A DNA stretch of 64,000 nt from Pegea sp. RAD2-039 (taxonomy: Eukaryota > Chordata > Thaliacea > Salpida > Salpidae): assembly GCA_034620365.1 (NCBI GenBank), contig JAQGEQ010000071.1:5394001-5458000 (forward strand), given 5' to 3'. This document shows positions 1-11,800 of the stretch, one piece after another (within the stretch, counting starts at the first letter, position 1; every line of letters starts with the position of its first letter). The position numbers and the translations under genes were made by a program. The notes under the pieces are model-generated. The model was not told where the DNA came from. It ran no database searches and saw nothing but the letters and a program-made list of their open reading frames with translations.

Positions 1-671
1 TTTAATATTTTTGTGTGGTTCTATTTTGGTTATCATTGAGTTGATGTAAAAAGAAAAAAATAAATCGATAAAATATTTTATTAACTATTCGGTGAATATA
101 TTTTTTTTACTTTTTTAACTCAAAAAAATTTGGTTTAAACCCAAATTAGCTTTTAGTTTATCTTTTAGAATTTCTTTCATAATTTTGTTCAAATTTTATA
201 ATCAAAACTGATTCATAGTTTTAAATTGATCTGTAATCTAAATGATACTTTCAAAAACTAAAACTATTTGTAAACATTTTATTCATGACATTAGATTTCC
301 AGTAAAAAAAGTACCAACAATTAGAAGTTAGAATAAATTCACGAAAAAGAGAAATCCATTTAAAATGCATCAGATTAAATTTGTAACATTTTTTTAGTAC
401 TGAAAGCAGAAAACATTTAAAGAGTTTAAATAAAATGAAGTTTAGTTAATAATTTCTGATTATAACTAACCATCAATAAATAAAACTAAAAAAAGATCAA
501 CAATCTATAAAAGATTTGTTTTGTTCTCAAATTTATTCTCTCTTCAGCTTTTTATAATTTTCAATTTTTTGTCGTTTTTATGAAATCAAGTCACGTGGCT
601 TCGTTTTATCGGAAAATTTACAGCAATAAAAGATTAGAGATCCCAACTAGATGAGGATCAGAAGAGTTCAA
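1..671. other. AT-rich flank, no gene seen
   Basis: No coding exon is visible. The stretch lies downstream of the minus-strand coiled-coil gene, and its right part should hold that gene's 3' UTR. The plus-strand TTTATT at 532-537 is a minus-strand AATAAA about 135 bases beyond the stop codon and is a reasonable polyadenylation signal. Confidence 0.5.
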
Positions 672-1949
672 TCACAACCAGATGTCCATGATCGCTGACT
701 CTTTTTCAATCTTCTTTTTTGAGTCATCTTCCTTTTTTCTTCGATTTAGCGTCGAATCGCGACTTGATCTTCCAGACTTTTCACTTCGGGACTCTGACTT
801 TTTTCCTGATCTTCTTTTATCATCTAAATCATTTTTGTGTCTCTCTTCTTTCTTCCAAGATAGCTCTGAAGACTTTAAATAATCCTTTTCACTCCGGTAT
901 CTATGATCTTCTCGCTTTTGAATGATCTCATTAATCGCTCCGAAGGCTCTTTCGCGATCTTTGATCTCTTCTCTTCTTTTCTCAACTGCAGACAACCTCC
1001 GAGTTAGTTCCGAATCTCTCTTCACTAAAGATCCCTCTTTGATATGAAGTCCCTGCTCCTCTTTCCGGATCCGCTTCTCCCGCTCCCTCACCTGATCTTC
1101 CTTCTCGCGGAGTAAGATCTCTTCATCATCTAATCTCATTTCTGTTTCACGAATCTTCTCTTCTTTCGCAAGAAAGAGAGCTCTTCGAAGACACAATTTC
1201 GCGTGACGTTCATCAATCTTCGCTTGTCGCGCTTTCAATCGCGCCTCAAACTCATCAACGCGCGCTTCCGCTGAGTTTATCTTCTTCTCCATCAACGTCT
1301 TCTTCTCAATTTTTGTCTTCTTCTTTGCGATCCGTTCCAGCTTCTCAGCTCTTTGAATGCTAATTGCTGATGCCAAACCTGTCGCTGCATCCTCCAGTGG
1401 GAACTCAATCTCTTCTTCCTCCTCCTCTAACGTGTTTGGAAGATCATAGTAGATATTTCTATCGGATTGAGTTGAAGGTGAGACTATTCTAGTGGGAGAA
1501 ACGCTCGCCTTTCTAGCATCTACTTTCTCAAATTTAAAGGAAGTACCTTTAGGACTTTCAGGAGCATCAGGGGATGTTTTTTGGGTTTCAAAATGATCAG
1601 ATAAGACCTCTTTCGATATTCTAACTTTATTGATCTTCATTTCTAACTCATCTTCATGATCTTCTTCTTCTTCACTTGCTGATATCTCCTCACGTTCCTG
1701 TTCTTTTAATAAGATCTCTTTTTGATTCTCTAAACGTTTTCTGATCATTGCAGCGTAAAACTCTCCACTACCATCGAGGGACGGATTCCTCTCAGGGTCC
1801 TGGAGGCTTCTGGAGTCATCCGAATTTTCAGCTGCTGACTCAACAATTGCGTTTTTATCTTTTCTTTCAGAGTGAATGGATTTGAGTAAGGATGTAGTCG
1901 AGCTTCCACTGGTCATCGGACCTGGAATTATTGGTTTACGAGATGGCAT
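672..1949 (-). CDS. Intronless charged coiled-coil protein, 425 aa
   Basis: I do not recognise the family. The product is 425 residues in one uninterrupted frame. Residues about 1-75 are Ser/Pro-rich and probably disordered. Acidic patches follow near 90-105 and 175-185 (a run of six Glu). Residues about 195-345 are a long Lys/Glu/Arg-rich coiled coil. The tail (about 350-420) is basic and Ser/Arg-rich, with motifs such as RRSGKKSESRSEK, and the protein ends MDIWL. No signal peptide, membrane segment or catalytic motif is visible, so a soluble scaffold, cytoskeletal or nuclear protein is likely. The ATG chosen is the first in the frame. The stretch is clearly more GC-rich than its flanks, which supports real coding. 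Lack of introns contrasts with the five intron-rich genes further right, so it may be a retrocopy or a single-exon lineage-specific gene. A minus-strand AATAAA lies about 135 bases past the stop. Confidence 0.8.
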   Translation of the reverse strand: MPSRKPIIPGPMTSGSSTTSLLKSIHSERKDKNAIVESAAENSDDSRSLQDPERNPSLDGSGEFYAAMIRKRLENQKEILLKEQEREEISASEEEEDHEDELEMKINKVRISKEVLSDHFETQKTSPDAPESPKGTSFKFEKVDARKASVSPTRIVSPSTQSDRNIYYDLPNTLEEEEEEIEFPLEDAATGLASAISIQRAEKLERIAKKKTKIEKKTLMEKKINSAEARVDEFEARLKARQAKIDERHAKLCLRRALFLAKEEKIRETEMRLDDEEILLREKEDQVREREKRIRKEEQGLHIKEGSLVKRDSELTRRLSAVEKRREEIKDRERAFGAINEIIQKREDHRYRSEKDYLKSSELSWKKEERHKNDLDDKRRSGKKSESRSEKSGRSSRDSTLNRRKKEDDSKKKIEKESAIMDIWL

Positions 1950-4900
1950 TGAGATGTGTTTTGAGGTTAAAAAATTTCTGTCAGAAAACGAAAAGATCTT
2001 TAAAATTTTCGGAATTTTTGGTTTTAGCTAATTACAGTTCTAATCAAAACTTTTCTCATCAAATTTAAAAAAAAATGTATTTAGCTGTTGAAGATATTAT
2101 AAAATTTAATTTACTTTTGTTAAAAATTTATTTTTCTATTGTAAAAATTAATAAAAATTCCTTAAATTATAAATTTATAAATAGACTTACGTTAATAATT
2201 ATCATTTTTAACTTAAACCAAAATTGTAATTAGTTATTATAAAGAAATTATTATATAAAATTATTATAAAGAATAAAATAAAAGCTACCTTAAGAAAAAT
2301 ATAAAATTTCCTCAATTTTCACAAAGAAAACTTTGGTAGCTTAGCTATCTAAACAAGTTAAGTTTAATCAAATAATAATAAAAGTAAAATCGACCAACAA
2401 AATTCACCAAGAGGCTATCTATCTTCATTTTAAAATATTTGTAATAACTAAGTTAAAAGATGAATAAATAACTAAGAAAAAGTTGAAATATTTTTCAGTT
2501 ACTTTCAATGAACTTGAGATTTCTATTCTATAACACTGAAAAAGAATTATGGGTGTTTCTAAACTTTGAACATTCCTTGTGTGCAAATATGCTTGACGAG
2601 GTTAAATAGCAAACCATCATCAAATACTTTGGTCCTATTTCCAGTTAGCATTTGTGTTTATATTTATTAGCATTAAATAATAGTTTGTTTAAAATAAAAC
2701 TTGCTTTTGCTGCTTAATTTTTATTGGGAATAACTTTATAAACCTAAGATTAGAATAATTTATAAAATATAAGCTAATAATTTTTATACAAATGTATACA
2801 ATCTTTTTTTTTACTTTAGAAATGATTTTTGAAAATTTTATTACTTGTTAATTGCTTGAAATCAGAATTTTTAACTTTTAATATTCTGAATTTCGAGTAT
2901 TCTGTAATAAATATTATGAATAAGAAAAGAATGGAAATAAGAAATGCATTTGAAATGTTGTATTGAGAAATACATCAGTAAAATCAAGTTCATCGCCTAC
3001 AGCTTGGTAAAGCTCTAAATAAATTAAGCTAAACTAACAAATGATTCATAAAAAAACAGTAACTACCTCTTTTTATAAAATCCTTTTTCTTTTAAAAAGA
3101 ATTTTTTAACATTTTTGTATTATTACTACTGAAAAAAAGAAATTTTATTAGAATTAAAATATCAAATGAAGAAGATTGTAAATTCTTAGTTTTACTAATG
3201 ATCCGTAAAATTAAACAATTTATTCCAATTTTTAAAAACTTTACTTTTAATTAAAGTTCGAAATAAGTTTTAAAATCAAACCAATCTTTAAATAATTCAA
3301 GTTTGTGGTGATAAAAAAGTAAATTTATCAATTCAAATTCAGATGGCTGAGATTTGGTTAAAAATCTGCATATAAATTGCCGCAAGGTAAAAGTTTTGAA
3401 AAAGCTGACTTTGATTTAAAGTTAAGAATCTGAAAGTTTTATATTACTTTTGCTTCACCCATCAAATAATCTATTATTTGATGATTTATTCATACACACC
3501 TTTTATCATTAGCCAATAAAAATTAAAACTCAAAATTTAAAAGTCTTCAATGGAAAAACCTGACGAAGATTTTGATGTGAGAAGACTTTCTAAAGCTTTC
3601 AAGAATAACCAAAAAAAAACATTAAAACAAAATTCTAAATTTAAAAAAGTAGTTTTGAACAAGCTTAATGAAAGCAAAATTTATTCTGTTTATAATTTTG
3701 TAAACAACTAAGTTAAAAATATTTCTTTAAATTTCATCGAATAAATATTTCTTAAATTTATTAAATAGCTTTTGCTTCATCCAAAAACTTTTCTTTCGAT
3801 TAAAAATAGACTTAATGACTGCAAATGGCATTTTTCAAAATTTGGGTATTTGCAGCAAAAGCCGGAAACCGTAATAAAACCATCTAGAATCACAATTTTA
3901 ATAAGAAAGACAGAAAGACCGCTGTGAAGTTCATATGAACAAAGAAATATGGAGAAAATTTATTTCTCGGTTTAGTTTAAGTTGAACAAAAAACAATTTG
4001 AAAAACTTCAATTATTTAACTAATCAAAGTTCAAGTAGTAGAAGCTGATCAAATGAGTTTTAAAAACTGAAAGTTGATTTTTATGATAAATCATGAAAGT
4101 TAAAGTTTTGTGTTGAGCGAATAAAATTGTTTCAAGTTCAGGAGACAATTAAAAGAACTATTTTAGATTAGGTCTCGAAACTGAGGTATTGTCAACTTAA
4201 AGTTGTTATTAAAATGTCATTGACAAGTTTGTGAGTATCCAATATATAAAATTAATGTCTTTTTCACTATCATAAGAGCTATAAATAAATAACAGCAGTT
4301 TTCTAAATATATTTTTCACAGTTGAATATTTTGAGATAGAATATGATACAAATTACTGCTGAATTGTTAGAGTTTCACGGTTTTAAAACTTATTTTATTT
4401 TCCTCAATGAATCTTGGTCGGTTTATTTAACAAATTTATCCCGGAAGCTGTAATGACGTCATTGAAAGTAAGCTACTGAAGTCGAGAGCATTCTCTTTAG
4501 TATGAGCAAGTAATAGTATATACTCAGCTAAGTTAGCGTATTAGTAACATAAACTAACTTATATTAGAGATATATATTATTTTGAATCTATTTAAAAGTT
4601 ACCTAAAATATCTACTTAATATATTTAAAGGAATAAATTTCTTAATTGTTGAAATGAAAAGATATCTATCTAAGTTTCCAAGTGAATTTTAAAATAAATC
4701 TTAAAGTCAATAAATAGTTTAAAGTTAATAAATATATGAGTGAAGTATTTAGCTAAATTAGTTGATTAAGTTATTTATTCAGGCCTCAATTATTCTTGTT
4801 TTCACTTTTTAAAATAAAAATATTTTATTAAAAGACTTTTATCGTAAAATAGAACTTAATAAATAACATTTATCAACCAAAGATAGAATTAATTTCTCGA

Positions 4901-4963
4901 ATTATTGATTTAATAGATTATAGCTAAGAGCTGAAGTAAAGAAGTAACTTTATCTGTTTAAGT
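1950..4963. other. Intergenic region between divergent intronless genes
   Basis: About 3 kb of AT-rich sequence with no supported exon. It should carry the promoters of both flanking genes, which point away from each other. The only recognisable element is an ETS/CRE-like pair near 4440-4461, annotated separately. If the lectin-like gene has a signal-peptide exon it should lie here, but I could not find a convincing one. Confidence 0.5.
4440..4461. promoter_or_regulatory. ETS-like plus CRE-like promoter motifs
   Basis: CCCGGAAG (4440-4447, ETS-like) is followed seven bases later by the perfect palindrome TGACGTCA (4454-4461, CREB/ATF-like), about 500 bases upstream of the lectin-like reading frame. 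In animals, paired ETS and CRE sites are typical of core promoters. This is a motif match only; no start site is visible. Another TGACGTCA lies at 9289-9296 with no gene near it, so chance occurrence is possible. Confidence 0.25.
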
Positions 4964-5803
4964 ATGGGTCAATGTGAGTTTGTTAAGGACACAAAATACG
5001 GAAAAATTATTATTGGAGATGAAACAAAGACGTATGAACAAGCAAAGATGTTTTGTGAACAGCATTCGGCAATTTTGATGCCACTAAATACCAAAGATAA
5101 GATTAATGAAGTCTCCAAAGTATTGAGTAATTGTAAAAATGGTTCATCTAAGGTTCAGCGATACTCAAACTACTGGAGAATAGGTCTTCTACTAAACCAG
5201 CATGTGTGGAGTAATGGAGAACTATTTGATATAAACAAGCAACAAAAGCTATTCTCATCTTATGGCCAAGATTATTTTAAAGAAAATTGTTTAAGTGCGG
5301 CTTTACATCCTGAAAACGTCCACCTAAGCATCATTAGTTGTACTTCAAGATATCGATTTCTATGTTCGAAAACGAGCAACCAATCAATAAATAATGAACA
5401 GGGTGATAAGGTGACTGAATTCGGTAATGTAAGTATTGGGAACAGTACATTGACTTACTTAAGTCATTTACTTGTTGGAATGTATGTTTCTTTCTTTCTG
5501 GTTTCGCTAATTATTCTCTGCTTACTTGCTTTCTCGATAAAGAAAAAGGAAAGCAGAACACATGCTTCTGGTGAAGCTCAAATTGGTAAAAGCAAATTTT
5601 CTTCAAGTGCCGCAAAAAATTCTGAAGTTGTTGATGAAAAAAAGAAAACTGAAAAAGAAAACGATGAAACTGTTATTGATACACCTAAAAAATCTGGGCA
5701 GTTTACCAATGAGGGTTTTGTAAAAGAGATTAAGGAAAGAGTCACATTGCAAACTGAAGCTGAATCAGAAGGATGTGCAGCTTATGCAAAAGTTACAAAA
5801 TAA
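4964..5803 (+). CDS. C-type-lectin-like type I membrane protein
   Basis: The 279-residue reading frame has an extracellular C-type-lectin-like domain at about residues 3-136. It shows the domain's order of landmarks: an early Cys (QCEF), a helix with FCEQHSAILM, a WIGL-like WRIGL followed by VWSNGE, then ENCLSA and the paired-Cys end CTSRYRFLC. The Ca/sugar motifs EPN and WND are not recognisable, so sugar binding is doubtful. One hydrophobic span (about 168-192) is followed by KKKE, consistent with a type I single-pass protein with a Lys/Glu-rich tail of about 85 residues. The tail ends near AAYAKV, a YxxV motif that could be an SH2-docking or endocytic signal. No signal peptide is present at this ATG. 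The frame stays open eight codons upstream, and TTTAAG just before the ATG resembles a local AAG acceptor, so a 5' exon is probably missing. An AATAAA overlaps the stop and others follow within about 330 bases. Confidence 0.7.
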   Translation: MGQCEFVKDTKYGKIIIGDETKTYEQAKMFCEQHSAILMPLNTKDKINEVSKVLSNCKNGSSKVQRYSNYWRIGLLLNQHVWSNGELFDINKQQKLFSSYGQDYFKENCLSAALHPENVHLSIISCTSRYRFLCSKTSNQSINNEQGDKVTEFGNVSIGNSTLTYLSHLLVGMYVSFFLVSLIILCLLAFSIKKKESRTHASGEAQIGKSKFSSSAAKNSEVVDEKKKTEKENDETVIDTPKKSGQFTNEGFVKEIKERVTLQTEAESEGCAAYAKVTK

Positions 5804-8800
5804 AAACTGTTTTAGAGCCAAAAATAGATTTTTAATAACTTGGCATCTGTATACATCTGCATTTACTTATACAGAATTTTCAACTTTTTTGATAAACAAA
5901 TTTTTCTTTTTAAAGCATTATGTAAATAAGAAATATTTTTACTAGATTAAAAACTTTTATTTTTAATAAAAAATATTAAAAGACTAAAAAATATTCAAAC
6001 ATGTTGATTATATCAGTTTTTGGAAAAACAAAATGTTTTTGAAAAATGTGTTCTTATTTAACGTTTGAAACTTTTATATAAAAAGGAATATTTGTAAACT
6101 ACATTTAATTCAAACTTTTTCAAGCTTCAAATCAATAAAACTTGTTTCAACTTTTAACGTATTCTTCAACGTATTTCCTTCATAAATTTCCCAACTTTTA
6201 TTTTCTAACCTTTTTATAAAATATGAAATTTTAAAATATAAATATGAGGAGTCATATTTGAAGTTAAGTTGTATTTGAAAAGTGTTCAGTGGAAAAAGTT
6301 GAATCTGCTCATATTACTATTTTAAAGTTTAATGAGCCGTTTAAAAGAAAATAAATGCAAATTAGCTTAACCAATCTAACGAAAAAATAAAATAGAAGTT
6401 TATGGTGACAGTAGCTACTATAGTAGATACTAGTAAACAAAAAAAGCTTTAAATGAAATTGGCACCAAAAAGCAACAGAAGGTAATAAATGATAAACTTT
6501 TAAAATTTACATTTGGAATGAAATGACAAATGCATGTTTGTGGTATCCTGATCGTTTGGCTTTTTCAACTTGTATTTAAAAGTTGAAAGCTTTTATTTCA
6601 AAGTGTTACCTTTAAATGTCAATTTTTGATTAAATGACGGTGTGAACTTTTAGAATATTTGATTCAATTGGTTTTATTTATTTCGATATATACGAAGGAG
6701 GGTGTCTGAAAAGAGCACCTCTCGCTAACACACATTCTCACAAATAACATCCATTTAGCCAAAAATATAGAAAGCAAAAGATGTAACACATGTCATTTCG
6801 GTAGTCCTCAAAGCATATAACAGTTAAAAATTACATAGACTGTTAATGATATAGAAAAGATAAATATTCACAGTTTAGAAATGGCATCTTCTTCTTGAAC
6901 AACGCGAGTGATTCTGACATGAAAATGTCTGATGGCAGCTGATTTCATGTACTAATTGTGCGGTATGAAAAAAAATTTGCTCTGACCAATGTACTAGGTG
7001 ATATAGGCTTATTAAGGTGTAATGTGTGTCGTCTGAGCTGAAATAACTTGAGGGAAGGACTAATGGAAAAGAAATCATCAAACTGAATGTCAATTAAATT
7101 GTTGATAATTTTATTTTAGTTAGTTTATCAAACCTATATCTTCTGATTTTATAGAAACTTTTTATCATTTTTAAAATAAATAAACAAAAGCAATCTTACT
7201 GACGAAGTTGTTACATCAAAACTTCATGAAAATGTAAAAGCAAGTTGCTACCACCTGCATAAAATAGTAAAATGAAAGTTTATAAAATAAAACTTAACTA
7301 AAATTTGATTTTAACACTAGATTTTGCTTTGATATTATACAAACTTTCAGTTACCGGTAGGTTGTGCTAAAGAGCTCCCTATAAGTTTCTTAAACGTCAT
7401 TACTACAAAAAAAACTTTTATTTCATTTTTTTTATAATGATGTTAGGAGAAAATATCGTTTTGATTTTTTCTGATAAGCTTTTTCCAAATTGAACTTTAT
7501 ATAAAATTGATTTAACACTTTGAAAACAATGATACAAAATCATTTTGATTCATGCTGCTCTTTTGTAATTACATCATCAGTTACATGGTTTTTGTATTTT
7601 TACATCAAGGTTTTACTTTATATATTACTTGAAAACAAAAATCCTGAAATTTTATTGAAGTTAAAAGCTTCAAATAAGGCTAAATTAAAAAGTTATAGTT
7701 GAAAGCTATAAGTATAAAGATGTTTGTCATTATGACTACTTTGATAGCTTCTTAACAAATGATGTTTCTAACATAAGTTATCATAAAGTTCAATTGTCTC
7801 AATATAATTAAATATATTTCTTGATGTATTTGCACTTTTGTAATTGAACAGTTTTTATTATTTGAAATAAAAATTGTCCAAGAACCTTTTGAAAATTATA
7901 AAAACTCTTCGAATCAGATTGAATTTAAGAAATTAGTTTAAAATCAATTATATGAAGAATTAAAGAACGACAAAATTGTATGTATATGTTGGCTGCTGCA
8001 ATTACAGTTTTACCAGAAAAATTCTATCAAGAAAATCTATTTATTATTAAATTTATAAAAAAGATGTCATTTGAAAGGTTTTATAATGCTAGATTTGAAA
8101 TTGATCTACTAAGTAGCTAACTTGTTATATTATTTAAAGCTGAAAAACCATTTTAAACAAAATAAAATCACAAAAATTAATAAGAAATTTCTTTGTTTTT
8201 CAGTTTGGTATTAAATTAAAGAAATTTTCTAAACAAATTTTATTACAAACGTTTAAATTGAATTGAATCTCTGAAACAATAAGATTTCAGAGTATAAGAA
8301 CAATTTATGTTTGCTAAAAGTATTGAGTTACTTTTTATTGAAATTAAAACTGTTGTTTAGTCTAAATTTTTTTTTGAAATATTCCAGTTTAATTTTCTAT
8401 TATGAGAAAAAATTGAATAATAGATATTTTATATTATTATTATTAAAAATGTTTTTTAAGTGAGCCACACTCAAATTTTCTTTTCAAATCGAATATTTAT
8501 CTTACATAGAGTGTTAATTAAACAAAAATTCATTTAGAAATTGTTGGAATCAACTTTTTGTGTGTTACTTAATTCAGTTTGTAAGACTTAAAAACTTTAC
8601 AAAAATCTTTAATCTAAATTAAAGATGCAACGAAAAAATTTCAACAAGAAAGATAAATCTAAAATAAAATTGGGTTTTGATTTCCAAGTTTAATTAAGTC
8701 TAATTTATTAGATTAGGAAATTTCTACCTATTTCCTTATCCTTATATATTGACTCATTTTCTTTTTAATCTACGTAAGCAGTAAACCACTAAAAAGTTGT

Positions 8801-11800
8801 GATTTTAACTGAGGTGACTTCATAGAAAAATACTCTTTAAACCCTTTTTTTAGTTCTTCATTTATTAGTCACGTAACTTATGGTTTACTTGCTTATAATA
8901 TCATATAATGATAGTCTAAACCTCATATGTTTCAGATGTTTTTTTACACAATTACTTATTTTTTTAGCTTAAGTAATGTGGCATAATAGAAAACTATTAT
9001 TTAGAAAAAAATATTTTTATATTATTATTGATGTTAGTAATGTGGTAATAAAGGTTATTTAGCTTCGTTAAAACACCCACATAAAACGTTTTATCTTACC
9101 TTTCTTATTCCTAACTATAACAACAGAATTTTCTGAAAATCTTATTGAAATTAAAACTTTCCAAAACAATCTAATCAACTTATTCTGTTTTATAAATAAA
9201 TTAATTAACTGTATATTAAGTAATTATAAACTTTATAATTTATTTAACAGTTGATTATAATTTTATTAGCTAATTTATTTTTTTTTAATGACGTCAATAA
9301 GTTCTATGAAATTAAATTTTATTTAAATCTAACATTTTTCTATTTGATAAGTATTGTTGTGGTAGAAATACGTTTCAGTTTTATTTAAAAAATAACATAA
9401 GGTAATAAAAATATCGATAACATTTTGTTTTATGATTTTCATTCTTTATTACATTATCGAAATTTATTTTTTTGATTTTTTGTTTATTCTAAACAAGAAG
9501 AGTATTAATTGAGTTGATGACTTCATATAAATCAAAATACTTATTACTAAAACTAGTAGCAAATAGTAAGTTGTTTATAATATTTTATACAAATGCAAAA
9601 TATAATACTTCTGACTTTTATTTCAAACATTTTCTTGTATTTAAAATCTAATAATCATTATTTAAAAAAATAAAATTCAGAATATGATTTTTATCAGGCA
9701 TTTACTTTAAGTAAGGTAATTTTGTTAACTGATATAAGCAAGCGAGTTGAATTCATCTTTTTAAAAGCAGACTTTGTTTGCAGACTTAGTGTTGTTTACT
9801 AACGAATTTTCTAAGGTCAAGGTAGTGGTGGGTTGACTTTAATACTTGTGTCATATTTCAACATGTAACGCTGATATAATAAATCAAATATTTTGTTATG
9901 TCTCAAGCCAGCACTTAGATCGTATTAGAAAGTTATAAAGGACAATTTTATTCAATGAATTGATGGTGTTTTAAATCTAAAACATCTAATTTCATTAAGT
10001 TAATCACATTTATAAAACATTTGAAAAACAAGTTGTTTTTCTATTTTTACCACTGACAAAATATTTCCTTTGAAATTTTAAATATTTTGTTATTTTATTA
10101 GAAACTATCAACTAATTTTATCAGATTCTGTTTGAAGAAAATAAAAAAATTCAAATTGAAAGCTATTAAATCTTTAAAAGACATTTAACTGAAATTCAAG
10201 ATACAAATTTGACATTTACTTAAAGTTAAAAGTTTATAACTCATATTAATGTATAAACGGTGTTATCTAAATACTTTGTACAAAGTAACTTGGTTATTTT
10301 AAAAGTATTTTTTGTATTTATTTTTTATTCAAATACTTTAATATATTTGCTAGTATTATCATAATTCTGAGTATTTTTTGCTGTAACAAGTCATCTATAG
10401 CATGATGACGATTCTAATAATAGGTATTTAAAAGACTTCAATACCACGTCTGAGACGATAAACAATTTGACCGTTTGCTATTTTGACTTTCATTCTATTT
10501 TCAATCTTTAAAAATTTTTATATAAATTTTTAATTTGAGTTTTTTAAACACTTTGTTTACCAATTTGTAAAAACAAGTTCTGTGAAACTTAAAAAACTTT
10601 TCAACCAAAACTAAATTCTTTTATTTATAGTTTACATTTAAATGAAATTTTATTAATCACGTAAATTGGCTTGGTGCTTGTAAATCAATTCCCATAACAT
10701 TACTGAGAACAACAGTTCATCAAAAACAAAGTTGAATTCCTATGCAACAATTATTTTTACTTGAAAAACAAATAACTTTTTTATTTCAAAATTAAAAACG
10801 AAAATAATATTTTACAAAATTTTAAATCTAATAAATCAAATCGCTTCAATTCTTTGTTCTTTTAACAATCAGTTTTTTAGCAAGATATTTTAATAAAAAC
10901 AGCTTAGCAAGCTGCAAATGGTTAAAACCTTCAATTGATTCTGCTTAATAACAAAATTCTATACATGCATTCATGCGCTTAACAAAGTACAAATAAATTT
11001 CAACCTATCAATTCATACCGTAAAATTTGAAGATTCCAGTAATAATTCTACGTCTCACTTAACGACCGTTTTTACAAATTTTGAACATAAAATGAAACTT
11101 TAATAACCAATTTTTGTGCAGACAGAAACGTTATTTGTTACTAAAATTTGTATAAAGAAAGAAATATGTTAAGTATTTGATAAACTGTAGACTTCAAGAT
11201 ATAAGAGTTATATATTTTGTGTAAATTTCTAAGATTTTGTAGATACAATAGTTAATTGATAATAAATCTAAGAACAATTTGCTTGTATTTTGCATATTTC
11301 ATTTAAATAAATAGATTATCAGTTTGACTCTAGAAAACTAAAAGTTGTTTTTTTAAGCTTCAAAGACTATCTTTTAATTAAAATAATTTGAATTTAACTT
11401 TGTTATACTTACTTGCTTTAAAAGTTTAATAACTTTATTTCTAGCAAGACTTTTGAATTATGCTTGAGTTCATACTGATTAACTCAACTTTTTTTTACAT
11501 TCAGCTTTTATAAATTAAACAATTTGCAGTCATATCTAAAAAAGTATTTTTATCTTAAATTTACATAAATTTGTTCAAAGTTTTTCAGACAGAATCCAAT
11601 TATAGAAACTTTTGCAACTTTCTGCCACTACATTAGAGGTTTTTGAACCACAAACCAAATGCAAATTAAGTACTTTAACTCATTAAGTAACTACAAAACT
11701 TACATTTGTTAAATGTTAAACAACAAAAATTGAATATAAAATATACAAGAGGCACTTTTTCTTATGATTAATGGTATCGATTTTAGTAAACAGATCTTTT

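Noticed and set aside
682-925. Plus-strand Phe/Ser-rich frames over the coiled-coil gene
   Set aside because: They are antisense to the Lys/Glu-rich coiled-coil coding sequence, which produces Phe/Leu/Ser-rich shadows on the other strand.
4343-4453. Short plus-strand frame upstream of the lectin-like gene as its signal-peptide exon
   Set aside because: It is not hydrophobic in the pattern of a signal peptide and ends in a stop without a donor that joins in frame.
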